Origin: Taeniopygia guttata
Taxonomy: Eukaryota > Chordata > Aves > Passeriformes > Estrildidae
Direction of reading: 5' to 3'
DNA: 64,000 nt
Assembly: GCF_048771995.1 (NCBI RefSeq)
Contig: NC_133026.1
Span: 152,295,001 to 152,359,000, forward strand
Position numbers and translations under genes: made by a program. Shown piece after piece: positions 34,689-47,100 of the stretch. Within the stretch, counting starts at the first letter, position 1, and every line of letters starts with the position of its first letter. The notes beneath the pieces were generated by a model, which saw only the letters and a list, made by a program, of their open reading frames with translations, had not been told where the DNA came from and did not search any database.

Positions 34689-37600
34689 CTCTCCCTCCCC
34701 TGATGGCTCGTCAATCCCAAAGCTCCTCACAGGGGGACAACCCCCTGGACCCCAACTACCTTCCCCCCCACTACAAGGAGTACTACCGCCTGGCCCTGGA
34801 TGTGCTCACAGAGGAGGGCAAGGAGAGTTACCAGCGCTTCCTGGCCGAGGAGGCGGCCCCCGATTTCCTCTGTGACTCCGAGGTGGATCACATAATCCAG
34901 AACCTCCAGAAGCCCCAGTACGCCAACCAGGAGGGCAGCATGGACACAGCGGGGGACAATGACATGGACGGATCCTCTGGGACTTACTGGCCCATGAACT
35001 CAGATCTGGCTGTTCCTGAGCTTGACCTGGGCTGGCCGATGGTCTTTGGCTTCAGGGGAACAGAGGTGACGACACTGGTGCAGCCACCCCCACCAGACAA
35101 CCCCAGCATCAAGGAAGAGGCTCGCAGGATGATTCGAGCGGCTCAGCAGGTGAGGCAGGGAGAGCCCAGCTAGAGCAGAGGTAAAATCACACGTGTGCCA
35201 GAGAAGCATCAGGACAGGGAATCATAGTGCCGTGGTTTGGGTCAGAGGGACCTTAAAGCTCATCCAGTTCCACCCCCCTGCCATGGGGATGGACACCTTC
35301 CACTAGCCCAGATTGCTCCAAGCCTTGTCCAACCTGTTCTTGGACACTTTCAGGTATGGGGCAGCCAGAGCTGCTCAGGGCACGCTGTACCAGAGTCTTA
35401 TCCCCCTCACAGGGAACAATTTCCTCCCAATATCTCATCTAACTGCCCTCTGGCAGTGTAAAGCCACTCCCCTTGTTTTGTCACTCCAGGCCCTTGTCCA
35501 AAGTTCCTCCTGAGCTCTCAGAGCCACTTTAGGCACTGGAAGGGGCTGTAAAGTTTTCCTGGAGCCTTCTCTTCTCCAGGCTGAGCAACATTAGGTCCTC
35601 TGCTAATTCCTTTAACTTTGCTTCCAGAACCTGACAGAGGAGCAGAATGATTCAAATCCACCACTGACTGCACCAAAGCTTGTCGCTGCTCTGCTGTCAT
35701 GGCACCATGTCCTAGGCCATGCTAAAATACACCAAGAGTTCACAGAATCCCAAAACATTAGAGATTGGAAGGGGCCTCTGGAGCTGGTCCTGTTCACCCC
35801 CCTGCTCAGAGGAGGTCAGTTAGAGAGGGTCACTCAGGATGTGTCCTTGAGCATCTCCAGGGGTGAAGACTAAACGTTTCTGGACAGTCTGTTCCCATGT
35901 TGATGGTCTCCTTAGAGTCCCAGAGGCTTTTCTGTAACCAAACTGTAATTTCCTGTGTTTCAGTTTGTGTCCTGTCCTCTCCCTGGGCAACACTGAGAAG
36001 AGTTTTACTCCTTCCTTTTGCCCTTTCCATCAAGGATTTACACTCAGGGAGCTGGGAAGAACAGGAAGGTAGACCTATGAAGCTGCTTCCCATAAAATCA
36101 GCACATGGATGCAGCTGCGTAGTGGCTGCCTGAATGCTGGCCAGGAAGTTACCTGAAAATGGCACTGGGATGTTGGAGTGGGGTGACCAGTTCCATACAC
36201 CATCCAGTGTGATTACATGGCCAAAAATTTCATGGAATTACTGGATTGATGAGTTGGGAAACACACAGGGAGGTTTCCCCTCGCCTGCATACACAGAACA
36301 TGCACCTTCCTGGACAGAAATTTTCCTTCCAGTTTGGGGCCCCCAGTGCTTAATGGGACTTTTAACTGGGATGTTTCCTGCTTCAAAAGGAAGCTGAGAT
36401 GGGGACACTGCAGCTTTGGGGTGTGAGAAGCTGGGATACACGGTTGGTCAGGGCATGAGGCAGCACAGTAGCTCATGTGTCCTGCATCCCTTCCCCAGGT
36501 GGTGGCCATCGTGATGGATGTTTTCACCGATGTGGATCTGCTGTTTGAGGTGCTGGATGCTGCTTCTCGCCGCGTGCCTGTGTACATCCTGCTGGATGAA
36601 ATGAACTCCCAGCTCTTCCTCGACACAGCTGCCAAGTGCAGAGTCAACCTGAACTATGTGGAGGTGAGCAAAGACCTGTCCCACCTGATTGGTGTCCTGA
36701 AGGGGTGTGTCCTGCCACACAGACGCCCAGTATGGCAGGAAACACCTGAGAAAGGGGAGAACAGGCAGTACCCTGGTGAAAGATGAGTGGGAAGAAAGTG
36801 AGGAGAGCTGGCACAACACGGGGTGAGGGCTGGAGATGTGCAGAGAAAGGGGTTTGTACATAGGTGTGTCCACAGGCAGAACCACTGGAACTGGATAATC
36901 TCAGTCAGGGGTGGATGGAGGTTAAAACGAGGCAAGGAAAGAGGGCAGGAAGGGAATGAGGGTCCCACCTGAGTTGGTGCCTTTCTGGTTTGCAGTTCCT
37001 GAGGGTGAGGACAGTGTCTGGCCCAACCTACTACTGCCGCACGGGGATGTCCTTCAAGGGGCACCTGAAGGAGAAGTTCCTGCTGGTGGACTGCATGGTG
37101 GTGCTGAGTGGCAACTACAGGTGAGGAGTCCTGTCCAGCTCAGAGAGAGAGATTCAGGTGCCAAATGGACCAAATGAATTTTGACCTCCACTCACAGAAT
37201 AATCAAATCACAGCATGGTTTGTGTGTAAAGGGACTTTAAAGCTCATCTTTTTCCACCCCCACACCCCCACAGCCCCACATGGGCAGGGACACCTTCCAC
37301 TATCCCAGGCTGCTCCAAGCCCCATTCAGCCTGGCCTTAGACACTTCCAGGGATGGGGCAGCCACAGCTGCTCTGGGCAACAGAGAGGTGGGTAGTTTTA
37401 ATTAGGACTGAGATCAGCCATTAACACATTACCATCCTTTTGGGAATAACAATCTTACCAGCTAAGGCGTCCATTTCTGGCAGAATAAATGTTTTTAGTG
37501 AGTTGCAGTAGAAGAATTTCTCCTTCACTTGTTAAAAGGGTGATGGGATAAACACCTGTCATGCTCTAAGAATGTAATCATAAAATTACAGAATGGTTTG

Positions 37601-40600
37601 GGTCAGACAGACCCTAAAGCTCATATGATTTCTCCCCATGCTGTTGGCAGGGAGACCTTCTAGACCAGGTTGATCCAAGCCTACCATGAGTTGCTTCTCA
37701 TGGTGGAAGTTAAGCAAATAGAATTAAGGGTATTTAAAAAGGGTATATGAAGAAAAAATTGTAAGAATCTGACTAAAGTGCACATTCCATGATAATAAGA
37801 TTCCACTTTGGTTTTTTTTTCCTGATGTTTGAAAATAATTACATTTGATGCTGTACCAAACAACCAACTGTTCTGATTGGATCGTTTCTTGTTTATGAGA
37901 GCATCAAGTAAATTGTTCAGGACTGCTTCTGCCACAGAAGCTTTTTTTGGGCTTTTCAATATTGTATCATTTCTGAAGTAGGAAGTTGTGGAAGTGTTCA
38001 GGATGAGGCTCAATGAGGCTTGGAGCAGCCTGAGCTAGTGGAAGGTGTCCCTGCACGTGGCAGGGGGTGAAAAAAGGTGTGGTGGTCCCTTCCAACCCAA
38101 ACCAGTCTGGGATTGTGAGAGACAGACTGCTGCATTTTGGCATTTCCTCATGGATATCAGGGACAAAAGTTTTGCTCACTGAAGGACACTGAGTAGCAAT
38201 TTTTTGGGAAAAATACTCCGTTTTGCAGTGGAGGTAGATGCACCAATAGAAGAAGGCCTTGAGCCCAGACAACCCCAAACCAAGCTTCCTTCACATTAAG
38301 AATTAAAAAATCTGTGGTGTGGAATAAAAAAAAAAAAAAAAAAGACAGTAATTCTAAGGGTTTTGGTTAAGCCCAGCAGGCAGCCAAGCCTCACAAAGGT
38401 ATCCCTCATGATTCCCAGGGATGTGGTAGGGAACTGTAAAGGTGAGAACACTCCTGGGTTGTGATACAGTTGTAACAAACCTGCACACACAGACAAGGCA
38501 AAGTAAGGGATCCCTTCCCTGCTCCCCATCACTCAGCAGATGAGGAAGAAAAGGCAAAGCCTGACTTGGGAAGATGAACACCATATTCCTCCCCCTTTTC
38601 CAGCTCAGCTCCTTCTGTTCAGTCCCCTCAAACTGTGTGGGTGGAAGGGCTGTGCCACCCCAGGAATAAGATCTTGGGTTTGTCTTTTTGGAGGTTCCTG
38701 TTGGCACATCTGCCAGCCTTTGGGGTCCCCCTGACTGGTGTCACCTGCCAGGTGCTGAGGGGACATGCTGACTGTTGCTCAGGTCATTACTGACAGTGCT
38801 AAAGACAGGAACATCTGCTTCACACAAGGATTATCATCAGCTCACTCTGGGTGACATGACTGACTGGCTTTTTAGAACAGAAATCAGTTATTGGCTTGTA
38901 AAATTCTCTGCAAAGATGTGATCACAATCAATCAAGCTGTTAGGTTTGGGAACAGTCTTGTGTAACATGTAGCTGCAGGGGAATCGTCTGCCCCTAGTCT
39001 TTTGCCCTATTTCTGCCCAACCAGAAAATTTAGACTTTGCTTCAGGTGAACAAATGTTTTAATGGAAATAGGTACAGCTGAATTAATCCATCACTTCTAT
39101 TCTCTCTTCAGTTTCATGTGGTCCTTTGAGAAGATTCACAGGAGCATTGCACACATCTTCCAGGGTGAGCTGGTGGCCAGCTTTGATGAAGAATTCCGCA
39201 TTTTGTTTGCACAGTCGGAACCTCTCGTTCCTCCAGCCAACGTCTTGGCAAAGGCAGAGAACACGTTTGCCATGGCTCCCTTTGGCAATAACATGCCTTT
39301 CTTCCCCAAAAAAGGCCCCCTGATGTTCCAGAGGGATGAGAGTCTCTTCCCCTCCTTCATGGACAGGGTGGATCCGGACAGGTACTTCCTGTCCAATTTC
39401 CGGCGGGACGACATGCTGCGACACACTGTGGAGGGGTCGGCCATGCGGATGTACAAAAAGGTGGAAATGGAAAATTCCCAGATGGATCCGGTCAGGGGCT
39501 TCCTCCGTTCCAAGCAGCTGGAGCTGGATGCTTTTAAGAGACACAGTTTTGCAGAAGGAACGTTTGAAAATTTTGCTTCTGCCAAGCAGTACACCCGGCA
39601 GATGTTCATGAACAACATGGACGAGTTCAAAATCCAATCCAGTCATTTCCAGAAGGATCAGTTCTACCAGTACCAGTTTGAACATCCCCATCTTCCTGGC
39701 AGACCTCAGGGATTCTTTGAGAGGATTCGAGGGGGGAGGCCAGGATTCAATGAACTGGAAGACTATGGAGAGGGACCCCGATACCCTGAACTGGAGCCCA
39801 GTTTCCCACAGGAGGGTTTCCCCCTACGGCTGGATTATGTGCCCTCAAATTCTTCCAGGGAGGTGAGACACGGCTCTGACCAGCTGAACCCCGCAGGCAA
39901 CAGCCCCATGGGAATGATGTTACGGAGGCAGAACATAGGACAGAAATTCATTTGCCAGACTTCTCCCACGCAGAAGCAGAGCCTGGAGCAACGCCTGTTC
40001 CTACAGGACAAAGATGAGGAGCAGGATGACGACAAGAACATGCAGGAAAACAGGACAGGGTTACGGAACTGGAGGATTTCTTCGTACCTCAGCGCATACC
40101 AGTCTGAACCAGATGAAGGGCTCCCGATGCCGATGGAGTCTGAGGCATATAATGATGCTCTTGGGGATCCCCTCACAAAGCACCCCACTGACCTTGTCCC
40201 AGCCTTCAAGCCCCCCACACCTTTCAGTAGCAAGCCACTGGGAATTGACAGTGCCAAGGAATCTGCAGATCCTGACAGAGCAGGTGAAGAAACCTCAATC
40301 ATGAAACCAGATGCCTTCAGGTCCAGGATAAATCCCTTGATCCAGAGGAGCTCCAGGCTCAGATCCTCTCTGATTTTCAGTGCTGCCAAATTAGATCAGC
40401 CCAACACCACAATAGAAAAGGTGCAGATGATCCAAAAGGAGCAAATGTCCAGTGAGTTAACAAGGGACAATGAAACCATCAAGACAGCTGCCTCCTCCAA
40501 AGTGGCTGAGCTGCTGGAGAAGTACAAAGCTGTAGGCAAGGACATGGAACGGGGCACAGTCACCCACACCAAAGCTGTTTCGGGTTACCTACAGGAGGAA

Positions 40601-41970
40601 TCTCAGAATACGGAGAAGAAATGTACCAAATCTGTGCAGTATAAGATTCTGGAGAGCAGGGTGCTGGACTCCAAAGACTCCTGCAGTACTTACAAAATGC
40701 ATGGAGAGTTGGACAGAGCATTTGGAATGGCCTCATCCACCCCCCAGCTTGGGGACACATTGAGTAAAGATCCCCTGGCACATCTTGGCACCAAGGTGGA
40801 CAAGCTGTCATCCCGGTTTTACCCCATCGAGAACAAACCTCCTATTCCAGAGAAGGAGAGCCTGATATTTGTAGGAGACACTCAGAAATTGGCTCTTCCA
40901 GAGAAGAAGGACAGAGTGACTTTCAGAGAAGACTCTCCAAAATTAGTCAACACAGAAATGAAGAAACCACAGATGAGGACAAGTACTACATCCTCAGTTC
41001 TAGAAAGCCTGTCTAGAAGTCCAGGGTCTGACAGCTCTCTCAACAAATCTGAGGAAGACTGTTCAAAACAAGAGCAAAATCCCATGGAGTTTTTAAGAAA
41101 AGGATCACTACGGCTGAAGCAGCTTTTGAACCCAAAAGGCGAAAAGAAATTGGAGGAGGAACCTGCTTCTGAGAGTGGGAAATGTGACAAGCAGGCAGTG
41201 GTACTCAAACGATCATCCACAGGGGACTGCCAGGAAGCAATGGAGGAAGAAAAACCCCACAAATTCCCAGCACCGCTCCCCCCCAAGAGCAACCAGACAA
41301 CGCAAGGGAGGTTCCCTTCCTCCACAGCCAACATCCTGTACAGCAGCAACCTGCGTGATGACACCAAGGTGATCCTGGAGCAGATCTCTGCCAACAGCCA
41401 GAAGAACAGAGCTGAGCTGGCCAAGCAGCTGCCATCCACCAGCAACCCTGACCTCTCCAGGTCGACCACAAGCTTGGAAAGAAAAGGGGAAAAGGAGAAA
41501 AGCTGCAACATACACAGGTCTGAGAGTTTTGGGAGCCAGAAACGGAACCTGCAACGGCAGCCATCAGAGGACAGAGACACCCTCCTGAAGAAGATGGAGA
41601 ACATGCGGAAGGAGAAGCGAGTCTACAGCAGGTTTGAGGTATTCTGCAAGAAGGACGAGCACACAAGTCCCAGTGAAGAGGAATATGACACAGATGCCAA
41701 AGACAAGAAAATGGGAAAATTCATGCCCAAAATCCTGGGGACCTTCAAGACCAAAAAATGATCCTAGAAATCCTATTTAATTCCATTTAATCACTGACTG
41801 TCACAGGGAAACGAGGAAGAAACTTGTCTATGATGGCAATGCTCTTCTTGATTAGTGCGCAGGAATGTATCCAGCATGAGCCTCCCACGGCACAGTTTGC
41901 TCAATAAAGTCAGGTGGTATCAAACAACCTTATCACAGTATGTTACAAATAAAACAATTAAAATGCCAAC
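34689..41970 (+). CDS. FAM83H: FAM83H, complete coding region
   Basis: FAM83H scaffolds casein kinase 1 on keratin filaments; human C-terminal truncations cause hypocalcified amelogenesis imperfecta. Coding exons are 34703-35149, 36499-36663, 36996-37120 and 39112-41761, in frame, giving 1128 residues (human about 1180). The N-terminal DUF1669 domain, a pseudo-phospholipase-D fold, covers about residues 1-300 and opens MARQSQSSSQGDNPLDPNYL. Both CK1-docking F-x-x-x-F motifs are kept, FMWSF at 247-251 and FDEEF at 270-274. The long tail contains SSRLRSSLIFS, TKVAELLEKYKAVG, EFLRKGSLRLKQLLNPKGE and KRVYSRFEVFCKKDE, and ends KILGTFKTKK. I recall GSPT-type repeats in the human tail; they are absent here. 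The start is the only in-frame ATG after the exon 2 acceptor (CTCCAG at 34688). Two AATAAA signals lie at 41903 and 41948. Confidence 0.97.
34703..35149 (+). CDS. FAM83H: FAM83H coding exon 2 (start codon)
   Basis: Residues 1-149. Contains PHYKEYYRLALDVLTEEGKE, SSGTYWPMNSD and DLGWPMVFGFRGTEVTTLVQ. Ends AQQ at donor CAG|GTGAGG, phase 0. Confidence 0.97.
35220..35612 (-). mobile_element. CR1 LINE 3' fragment in FAM83H intron 2
   Basis: GAATCATAGTGCCGTGGTTT, GGCAGCCAGAGCTGCTCAGG, continuing to CCTTCTCTTCTCCAGGCTGA. Confidence 0.92.
35743..36045 (-). mobile_element. CR1 LINE 3' fragment, fourth subfamily
   Basis: TTCACAGAATCCCAAAACAT, then GAGGAGGTCAGTTAGAGAGG, CATCTCCAGGGGTGAAGACT and TTTGTGTCCTGTCCTCTCCC. 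Confidence 0.8.
36499..36663 (+). CDS. FAM83H: FAM83H coding exon 3
   Basis: Residues 150-204, VVAIVMDVFTDVDLLFEVLD through CRVNLNYVE. Acceptor TTCCCCAG, donor GAG|GTGAGC, phase 0 at both ends. VPVYILLDEMN is a DUF1669 core block. Confidence 0.97.
36996..37120 (+). CDS. FAM83H: FAM83H coding exon 4
   Basis: Residues 205-245 plus two bases: FLRVRTVSGPTYYCRTGMSF then KGHLKEKFLLVDCMVVLSGN. Donor ACAG|GTGAGG. The KEKFLLVD region corresponds to the PLD-like HKD site, degenerate throughout the family. Confidence 0.97.
37190..37390 (-). mobile_element. CR1 LINE 3' fragment in FAM83H intron 4
   Basis: CACAGAATAATCAAATCACA, CATGGGCAGGGACACCTTCC, GGGATGGGGCAGCCACAGCT. Confidence 0.9.
37577..37682 (-). 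mobile_element. CR1 LINE 3' fragment, short
   Basis: ATCATAAAATTACAGAATGG, TTTGGGTCAGACAGACCCTA. Confidence 0.8.
37998..38122 (+). mobile_element. CR1 LINE 3' end, sense
   Basis: GAGGCTTGGAGCAGCCTGAG, GGAAGGTGTCCCTGCACGTG, GTCCCTTCCAACCCAAACCA. Confidence 0.88.
39112..41761 (+). CDS. FAM83H: FAM83H last coding exon
   Basis: 2650 bp, residues 246-1128 and the TGA stop. Acceptor TCTCTTCAG ends at 39111. It carries both CK1-binding F-x-x-x-F motifs and the whole disordered tail. Open frame continues a short way upstream into the intron, which is coincidental. Confidence 0.97.
41903..41953 (+). terminator. Poly(A) signals of FAM83H
   Basis: AATAAA at 41903-41908 (CTCAATAAAGTCAGG) and again at 41948-41953, about 145 and 190 bases after the stop codon. 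Confidence 0.75.
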
Positions 41971-42909
41971 GTGCTTAAAAAACAACTCTCCATTACTGTA
42001 CAAAACTAAGAGGCTCTGTTAAACCCAGGGAATATTTTCATCAGACAAAACCATTCAAATTTCAGAAAAAAAAAAAAAGAAAATCAGAAAATTGAATACT
42101 TGAGTTTGGGCCAGAAAAGATAAATACATACAGACACACACACAGGTAATTGGAAGAAGTACTTAAAGCTCAGTGGTTTCTCAGGTGCAGTTAAACTTTT
42201 TCTGTATCTCACAATGAATCAGACAGAGGAGGCACCTTTTTGAAGATTTACATACCAAAAAACATTAGTTGTAATCAATGTTTTGGCCTAATCTGTGGTT
42301 CTGATCTTCTCCAGCAGCACAGGTCCAGCTTTTGTATTTACCAGTTCCTGAGCCTGCGGAGTCTGGTTTGTTCCCGTGTGTAAAGGCAATTACGCGCTTT
42401 AGGGGCTGAGCTCAAAGAAGCTGCTGAGGTGCTATTGATGGAGAAGGGCTTGGCTTTAGGAGGCCTTTTCAGGTGAGTCTGAGTTTAAATAAGCATCTAA
42501 AGTCCTGCCTTTGCCAAGCAGTGACTTCCTTGAGAGTTGTAAGTTCACGAGGTTCATGAGGTGACAGGTCTGGAACAGCTGAGAGAACTGGGGGGAATAA
42601 CAATCATTCATCACAGGTAGAGTAAAACCTCAGGGATGGAGACAAGAGCTTCAAGTTAATGAGGAAAATGTATCCAAAATCATCACTGAAACAGGAACAT
42701 AAAGTTTCCTGTAGTTCCACTGTAGACTGGCAACACCTTTATGATGTCTCAGCAACAGTATCTCATGAAACTTTGCTTTCTGAAAGCAAAACCAGTAAAA
42801 ATGACGAATTATTCATTGAAGAAGACAGCCCTACCAATAGTTAGTTTCCCTCTCAACACAGCAAATGCTGCTTGAAAGACAAAAATTTTCTGCAGTGCAA
42901 TATAAAGGA
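41971..42909. other. Gap between the convergent FAM83H and MAPK15 3' ends
   Basis: About 0.9 kb, AT-rich, without a recognised gene or repeat. A short open frame at 42659-42844 has no recognisable motif. Confidence 0.5.
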
Positions 42910-42915
42910 TTTATT
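42910..42915 (-). terminator. Likely poly(A) signal of MAPK15
   Basis: TTTATT on the + strand, AATAAA on the minus strand, is the first canonical signal I see downstream of the MAPK15 stop. It implies a 3' UTR of about 1 kb that contains an antisense CR1 copy. Confidence 0.5.
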
Positions 42916-43174
42916 TTTACAATATTATTACAATATTACATACTAGAGAACCTGCTAAATATTGTAGAAGAACCCACCTGTATTTCAAATGTTTTTCTAC
43001 TTGATTTTAACAAAACCAGACTACAATGAATTCTATTCCTCTAGCCTAGAACAGTCAGAAATGAGTGAAAGGCTGCAAGATTATCTCTGAAGAGTTAGGT
43101 CTTCATGGTCTTCAGAGAATAGTTACCTGTTCTGCTCAAAAAAATATCCATCATTTAGGCAGACTGCTGAAGAA

Positions 43175-43585
43175 TCCTGAAATGGGTTGGAAAGGACTTT
43201 TTAAAGGTTACCCAGTCCCAGTCCCTGCCTACCACGGCAGGGACACCTTCCACTGTCCCAGGTTGCTCCAGGCCCCATCCAGCCTGGCTTTGGACACTTC
43301 CAGGGACGGGGCAGCCACAGCTCCTCTGGGCTCCCTGTGCCAGGGCCTCACCACCCTCACAGGGAAGGATTTCTTCCCAACACCCCATCCATTCCTGCCC
43401 TCTGGCAGTGGGAAGCCATTCCCCTTGTCCTGTCACTCCAGGCCCATGTCCAAAGTCTCCCTCCAGCTCTCCTGGAGTCCCTTTAGGCATTGGAAGGGGC
43501 TCTGAGGTCTTCCTGGAACCTTCTCTCCTCCAGGCTGGACACCTCCAGTTCTCCCAACCTATCTCCAGAGCAGAAGCACTCAAGC
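43175..43585 (-). mobile_element. CR1 LINE 3' fragment in the MAPK15 3' UTR region
   Basis: TCCTGAAATGGGTTGGAAAG, CACCACGGCAGGGACACCTT spelled with small variation, GGGACGGGGCAGCCACAGCT, through TCTCTCCTCCAGGCTGGACA. Same direction as MAPK15. Confidence 0.92.
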
Positions 43586-43935
43586 CTTCAGAGCATTTCC
43601 TTGGTCTTGTGCTTGACTTTGTTGAACTTCAGGAGGTTCCCTGGACCCCAAATATGTCTAAAAACCACTCCAGTATCAGAATAATGCACTTTTCTGTGGT
43701 TTTTGCAGTAATTCAAACAAAGTGTGTGTTGTGTCTATGCCTGCTGTGTCCTTGCCTGCTGAGGCTAGAAGGCAGAGTGGGATTCTCTTTCCTATGAGCT
43801 TGTCCAGAGGAGAGGAGGACATTGTCCTAAGCAGCAAATAAAGCATTTCTTCATAGTTTGCTCTCCCCTGCTGCCCTTGCTCAGTCAGAGGCTGAGGGAT
43901 GAGCTGTACTTCACCTGTCTGCAACATCTCCACTG

Positions 43936-44142
43936 TCACTGCTCAGGGCTTTTGGGGGCCTTTGCTATTGGAAGGCTCTGCAGTGCAGATTTACTGATGG
44001 TTCCATAGGCCTGAGAGTAGCTGCCCATGGATGCCCTTGGATCACCCGCAGCTCCCACATTTGCAGTGATCTGGAACATCTTTTTACTGGGCTTCAGAAG
44101 GGGACGAACATCTTTGCTGTGACACTGAGTGTTTCTAGGATT
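43936..44142 (-). CDS. MAPK15: MAPK15 last coding exon
   Basis: Residues 494-561 and stop: [68 protein letters not shown]. The YSQAYGT block identifies the MAPK15 C-terminus. Acceptor TCTCACACAG. Confidence 0.93.
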   Translation of the reverse strand, partial: NPRNTQCHSKDVRPLLKPSKKMFQITANVGAAGDPRASMGSYSQAYGTISKSALQSLPIAKAPKSPEQ

Positions 44143-47100
44143 CTGTGTGAGAAAGAAAAGCCAGGAAAAGTTAATAAGCTGGAATCAGCTTTCTGGAATG
44201 CAAACAGGACACAGGTTTGGCTTTGGTCAGCATTATCCTCTCAGGAAACAAACACAAATTCAGGGCACGTGTAGGCTGATCTTTTCCCTCTTCTGCTCTT
44301 CTTGTCATAGAAAATTGGTCGCAATTCCCTACAGATCCTTCCAAATGCATTGGTCACGTGTAAACCTACGTGTGCAGCAAGCTCCACAATCTTGGAGAAT
44401 TAATGGCTTCTCTTTCTCTCAAAACATTTTGGAAGGGATTCCAAATCAGAGGGGCTGAAAGGAGAGCTACAAGTGTATTACTAGAAATGCTTGAAGGTTT
44501 CTGATAACCTGGACTACTGGAAGGTGTCCCTGACCATGGCAGAGGGGTGGAACGACATGAGTTTTTAGGTCCCTTCCAACCCAGGCAGTCTGTGATTCTG
44601 TGAATCTGTGCTGCCTCCTTCCACACTCTTCCTCTGTCATAAGCTTCCTCCATCAGCTCTGCAGGTGCCAGCAGTCACGAGACAGCAGACAGCCAGCTCA
44701 GGAAGGAAAAAAGCAGGAGCAGGAGGTAATTAAAGAACCCAGTGAGGGGAAGGACTTTTCCAAGGAAGCATAGCCAAAATCAGGGAAGAGGGAGAAGCAG
44801 AGAGGACAGGACTGACACCCTCACAGCACAGCAACAGCAACCCATTAGATCCACAGAATCATGAAATCAGAGAATCACTGAGGTGGAAAAGCCCTCTGAG
44901 GCTGTGGAGTCCAGTGGCTCCCCCAGCACTCCCAAGGCCACCATTGACCCCTGTCCCCAGGTGCCACGTCCAAGTGGCTGTTAAATCCCCCCAGGGATGG
45001 GGACTTCCCCCTGCCCTGGGGCAATCTGTTCCAGAGCTGCACAGCCCTTTGCAGTAGAGATTTTTCCAATATCCAACCTCAGCCTCTCCTGGAAGCACTT
45101 GAGGCTGTTTCATTCTGTCTTGTCTCCTGGGAACAGATCCTGATCCCCCCTGGCTGCACCCTCCTGTCAGGGAGCTGCAGAGAGAAGGTCCTTCCCGTGC
45201 CGCCTCTTCTCTACAGCTGCTGCTGCTGCTCCAGACCCTCCCCCAGCTCTGTTCCCTTCTCTGGACACGCTCCAGCCCCTCAATGGGGCCCTCCTTTCCT
45301 GTTGTGAAGATCCCAAACTTGCCCCCAGGACTGGAGGTCCCTCAGCAGTGTCTAGCATAGGGGAGAGGTACTGCCCTGGGTGTCTGGCCACTCCGTGGCT
45401 GCTACAAGCCAGGTGCCACTGGCCTCTTGCCCACCTTGGCACCCCTAGGCTCATGTTCATCTGCTGTCATCAGCACCAGCAGGTGACCTTTTCCAGCTTT
45501 CCAGCCACGCCGCCTGGAGCACTGCAGGGAGTTGCTGTGACCAAGGTTACCACAGATAAGGGCTAGAAATTAAGCTACTCACATTGTAAAGGTTCTGCAC
45601 ACCTGTAGGAGAGAGACGAGTGTTTGGCCATGTGATTTGTCTCCCCAGTTTCTCATTGTTGGAGATTCTGGACTGTTGAGGTGGTGCAGAACAGTTCCTG
45701 ATCCCAGCACCAGGATTTGCATTTCCTGCAGAAGGAAAAACATGAGAGAAAGCAGGAAAATCAGAAGAACACAGAACACATTGACTGAGGCAGGGACAGT
45801 CCCACACTCAACACTCATTCAACAGTGTCTTGTTCTTATGTCATTTCCCTCCCACACTTCCAGCCTCTCATTTTACCATGCAGATTCCCTTCATTTCTTT
45901 TACAGCACTCATTCTCTGCTCCCCACACCAACACCCCAAGGTGGGTTACACCTGGTGTAGGAGGGTGGTACCCACTCTGCACAGTGGTGTGTGTGATGGG
46001 GTTGTAGACCATCACACCCATCTGTGATCTCTGATACACAGCTCTGGCCTGATCCTTGCTCTGGCTGGACCCTGCTGCCTGGACCCCAGCTGTGACTCCA
46101 GGGTGCACATGTGAAGGGTTTAGCAGAGCGGGTTTTGGGTCTTCGTGGCCTTTCCTGGTGGGTGCAGCCACTGAGCTAAAACCTGGCAGCAGTGTGCTGG
46201 AATCAGACTGGCTCAGCTGAGTATTTTCTCCCTGCCCTTGCTCCTTTGGAAAGCTCTTTGACTTCTTTTCAAGGATCATCTGCAGAACAGAAAAGCAATT
46301 TAGACTTAACACCGCAATACAGCAGAAAAATAAAACATCAAAACACAGAGGAATACTTATAAATATCTGCAATTTTATTTTACAGAGTAAGTAACAAGTA
46401 TAATTTTGGAACTAGATGATCTTTAAAGTACCTTTCAACACAAACCATTCTGTGCATCTTTCTCAGACATCATGTTTCAGAGATTTTTCTTTGCCCTGTG
46501 GGAATTTTACATGCAAACGTCTCTCAAAGATTAGGACAGTATGGAACTGATCAAACACCCAGGTGTAATGGTGCCAGCAGGTATGGAAAGCCCAGGGGAA
46601 CACAGAGACAGGACAATGACAGAATTTGTTAAGTGTGTGCAAGAATGGCAGGTTACCTGAAGGATTAGGAGTTGGGAAAATAGGATGAAAGTACCTCATA
46701 TAATTTATTTCTATAGTCTGCCACAGACAGCTGGACATCATCACCCAAAGGAAGGACCACATCAAAGTCCAAAGAGGGCTCCCTGGAAGGACAGTGGAAT
46801 CTAAGGAAATGAGAACACATCATATAATTCACTGACTGGAAACAGATTATTAAAATTTAAACAGGATTGTTAAACTATCTTGTGTAAATAGTATTGGAGA
46901 AAATAAAGAATTAGCTTTGCCACTTTTTCTGTAATGCATTTAAAGAAAATTTGTGCCAAGAGCAGGTTTTTAATGTCTCAGAAAACATCAGGGGCAGCTG
47001 CCCACTGGTGTCACTCTCACCTGCTCACGTAGGGATGCTGCAGAGCCTGCTCTGCTGTGAGCCGTTTGTCAGGGTTAAAGACCAGAAGTTTCTTCAGCAG

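Noticed and set aside
39083-39691. 202-codon frame antisense to FAM83H
   Set aside because: Shadow of the strongly conserved FAM83H coding sequence.
42659-42844. 61-codon frame between FAM83H and MAPK15
   Set aside because: Lies near the MAPK15 3' end on the opposite strand and shows no recognised motif.
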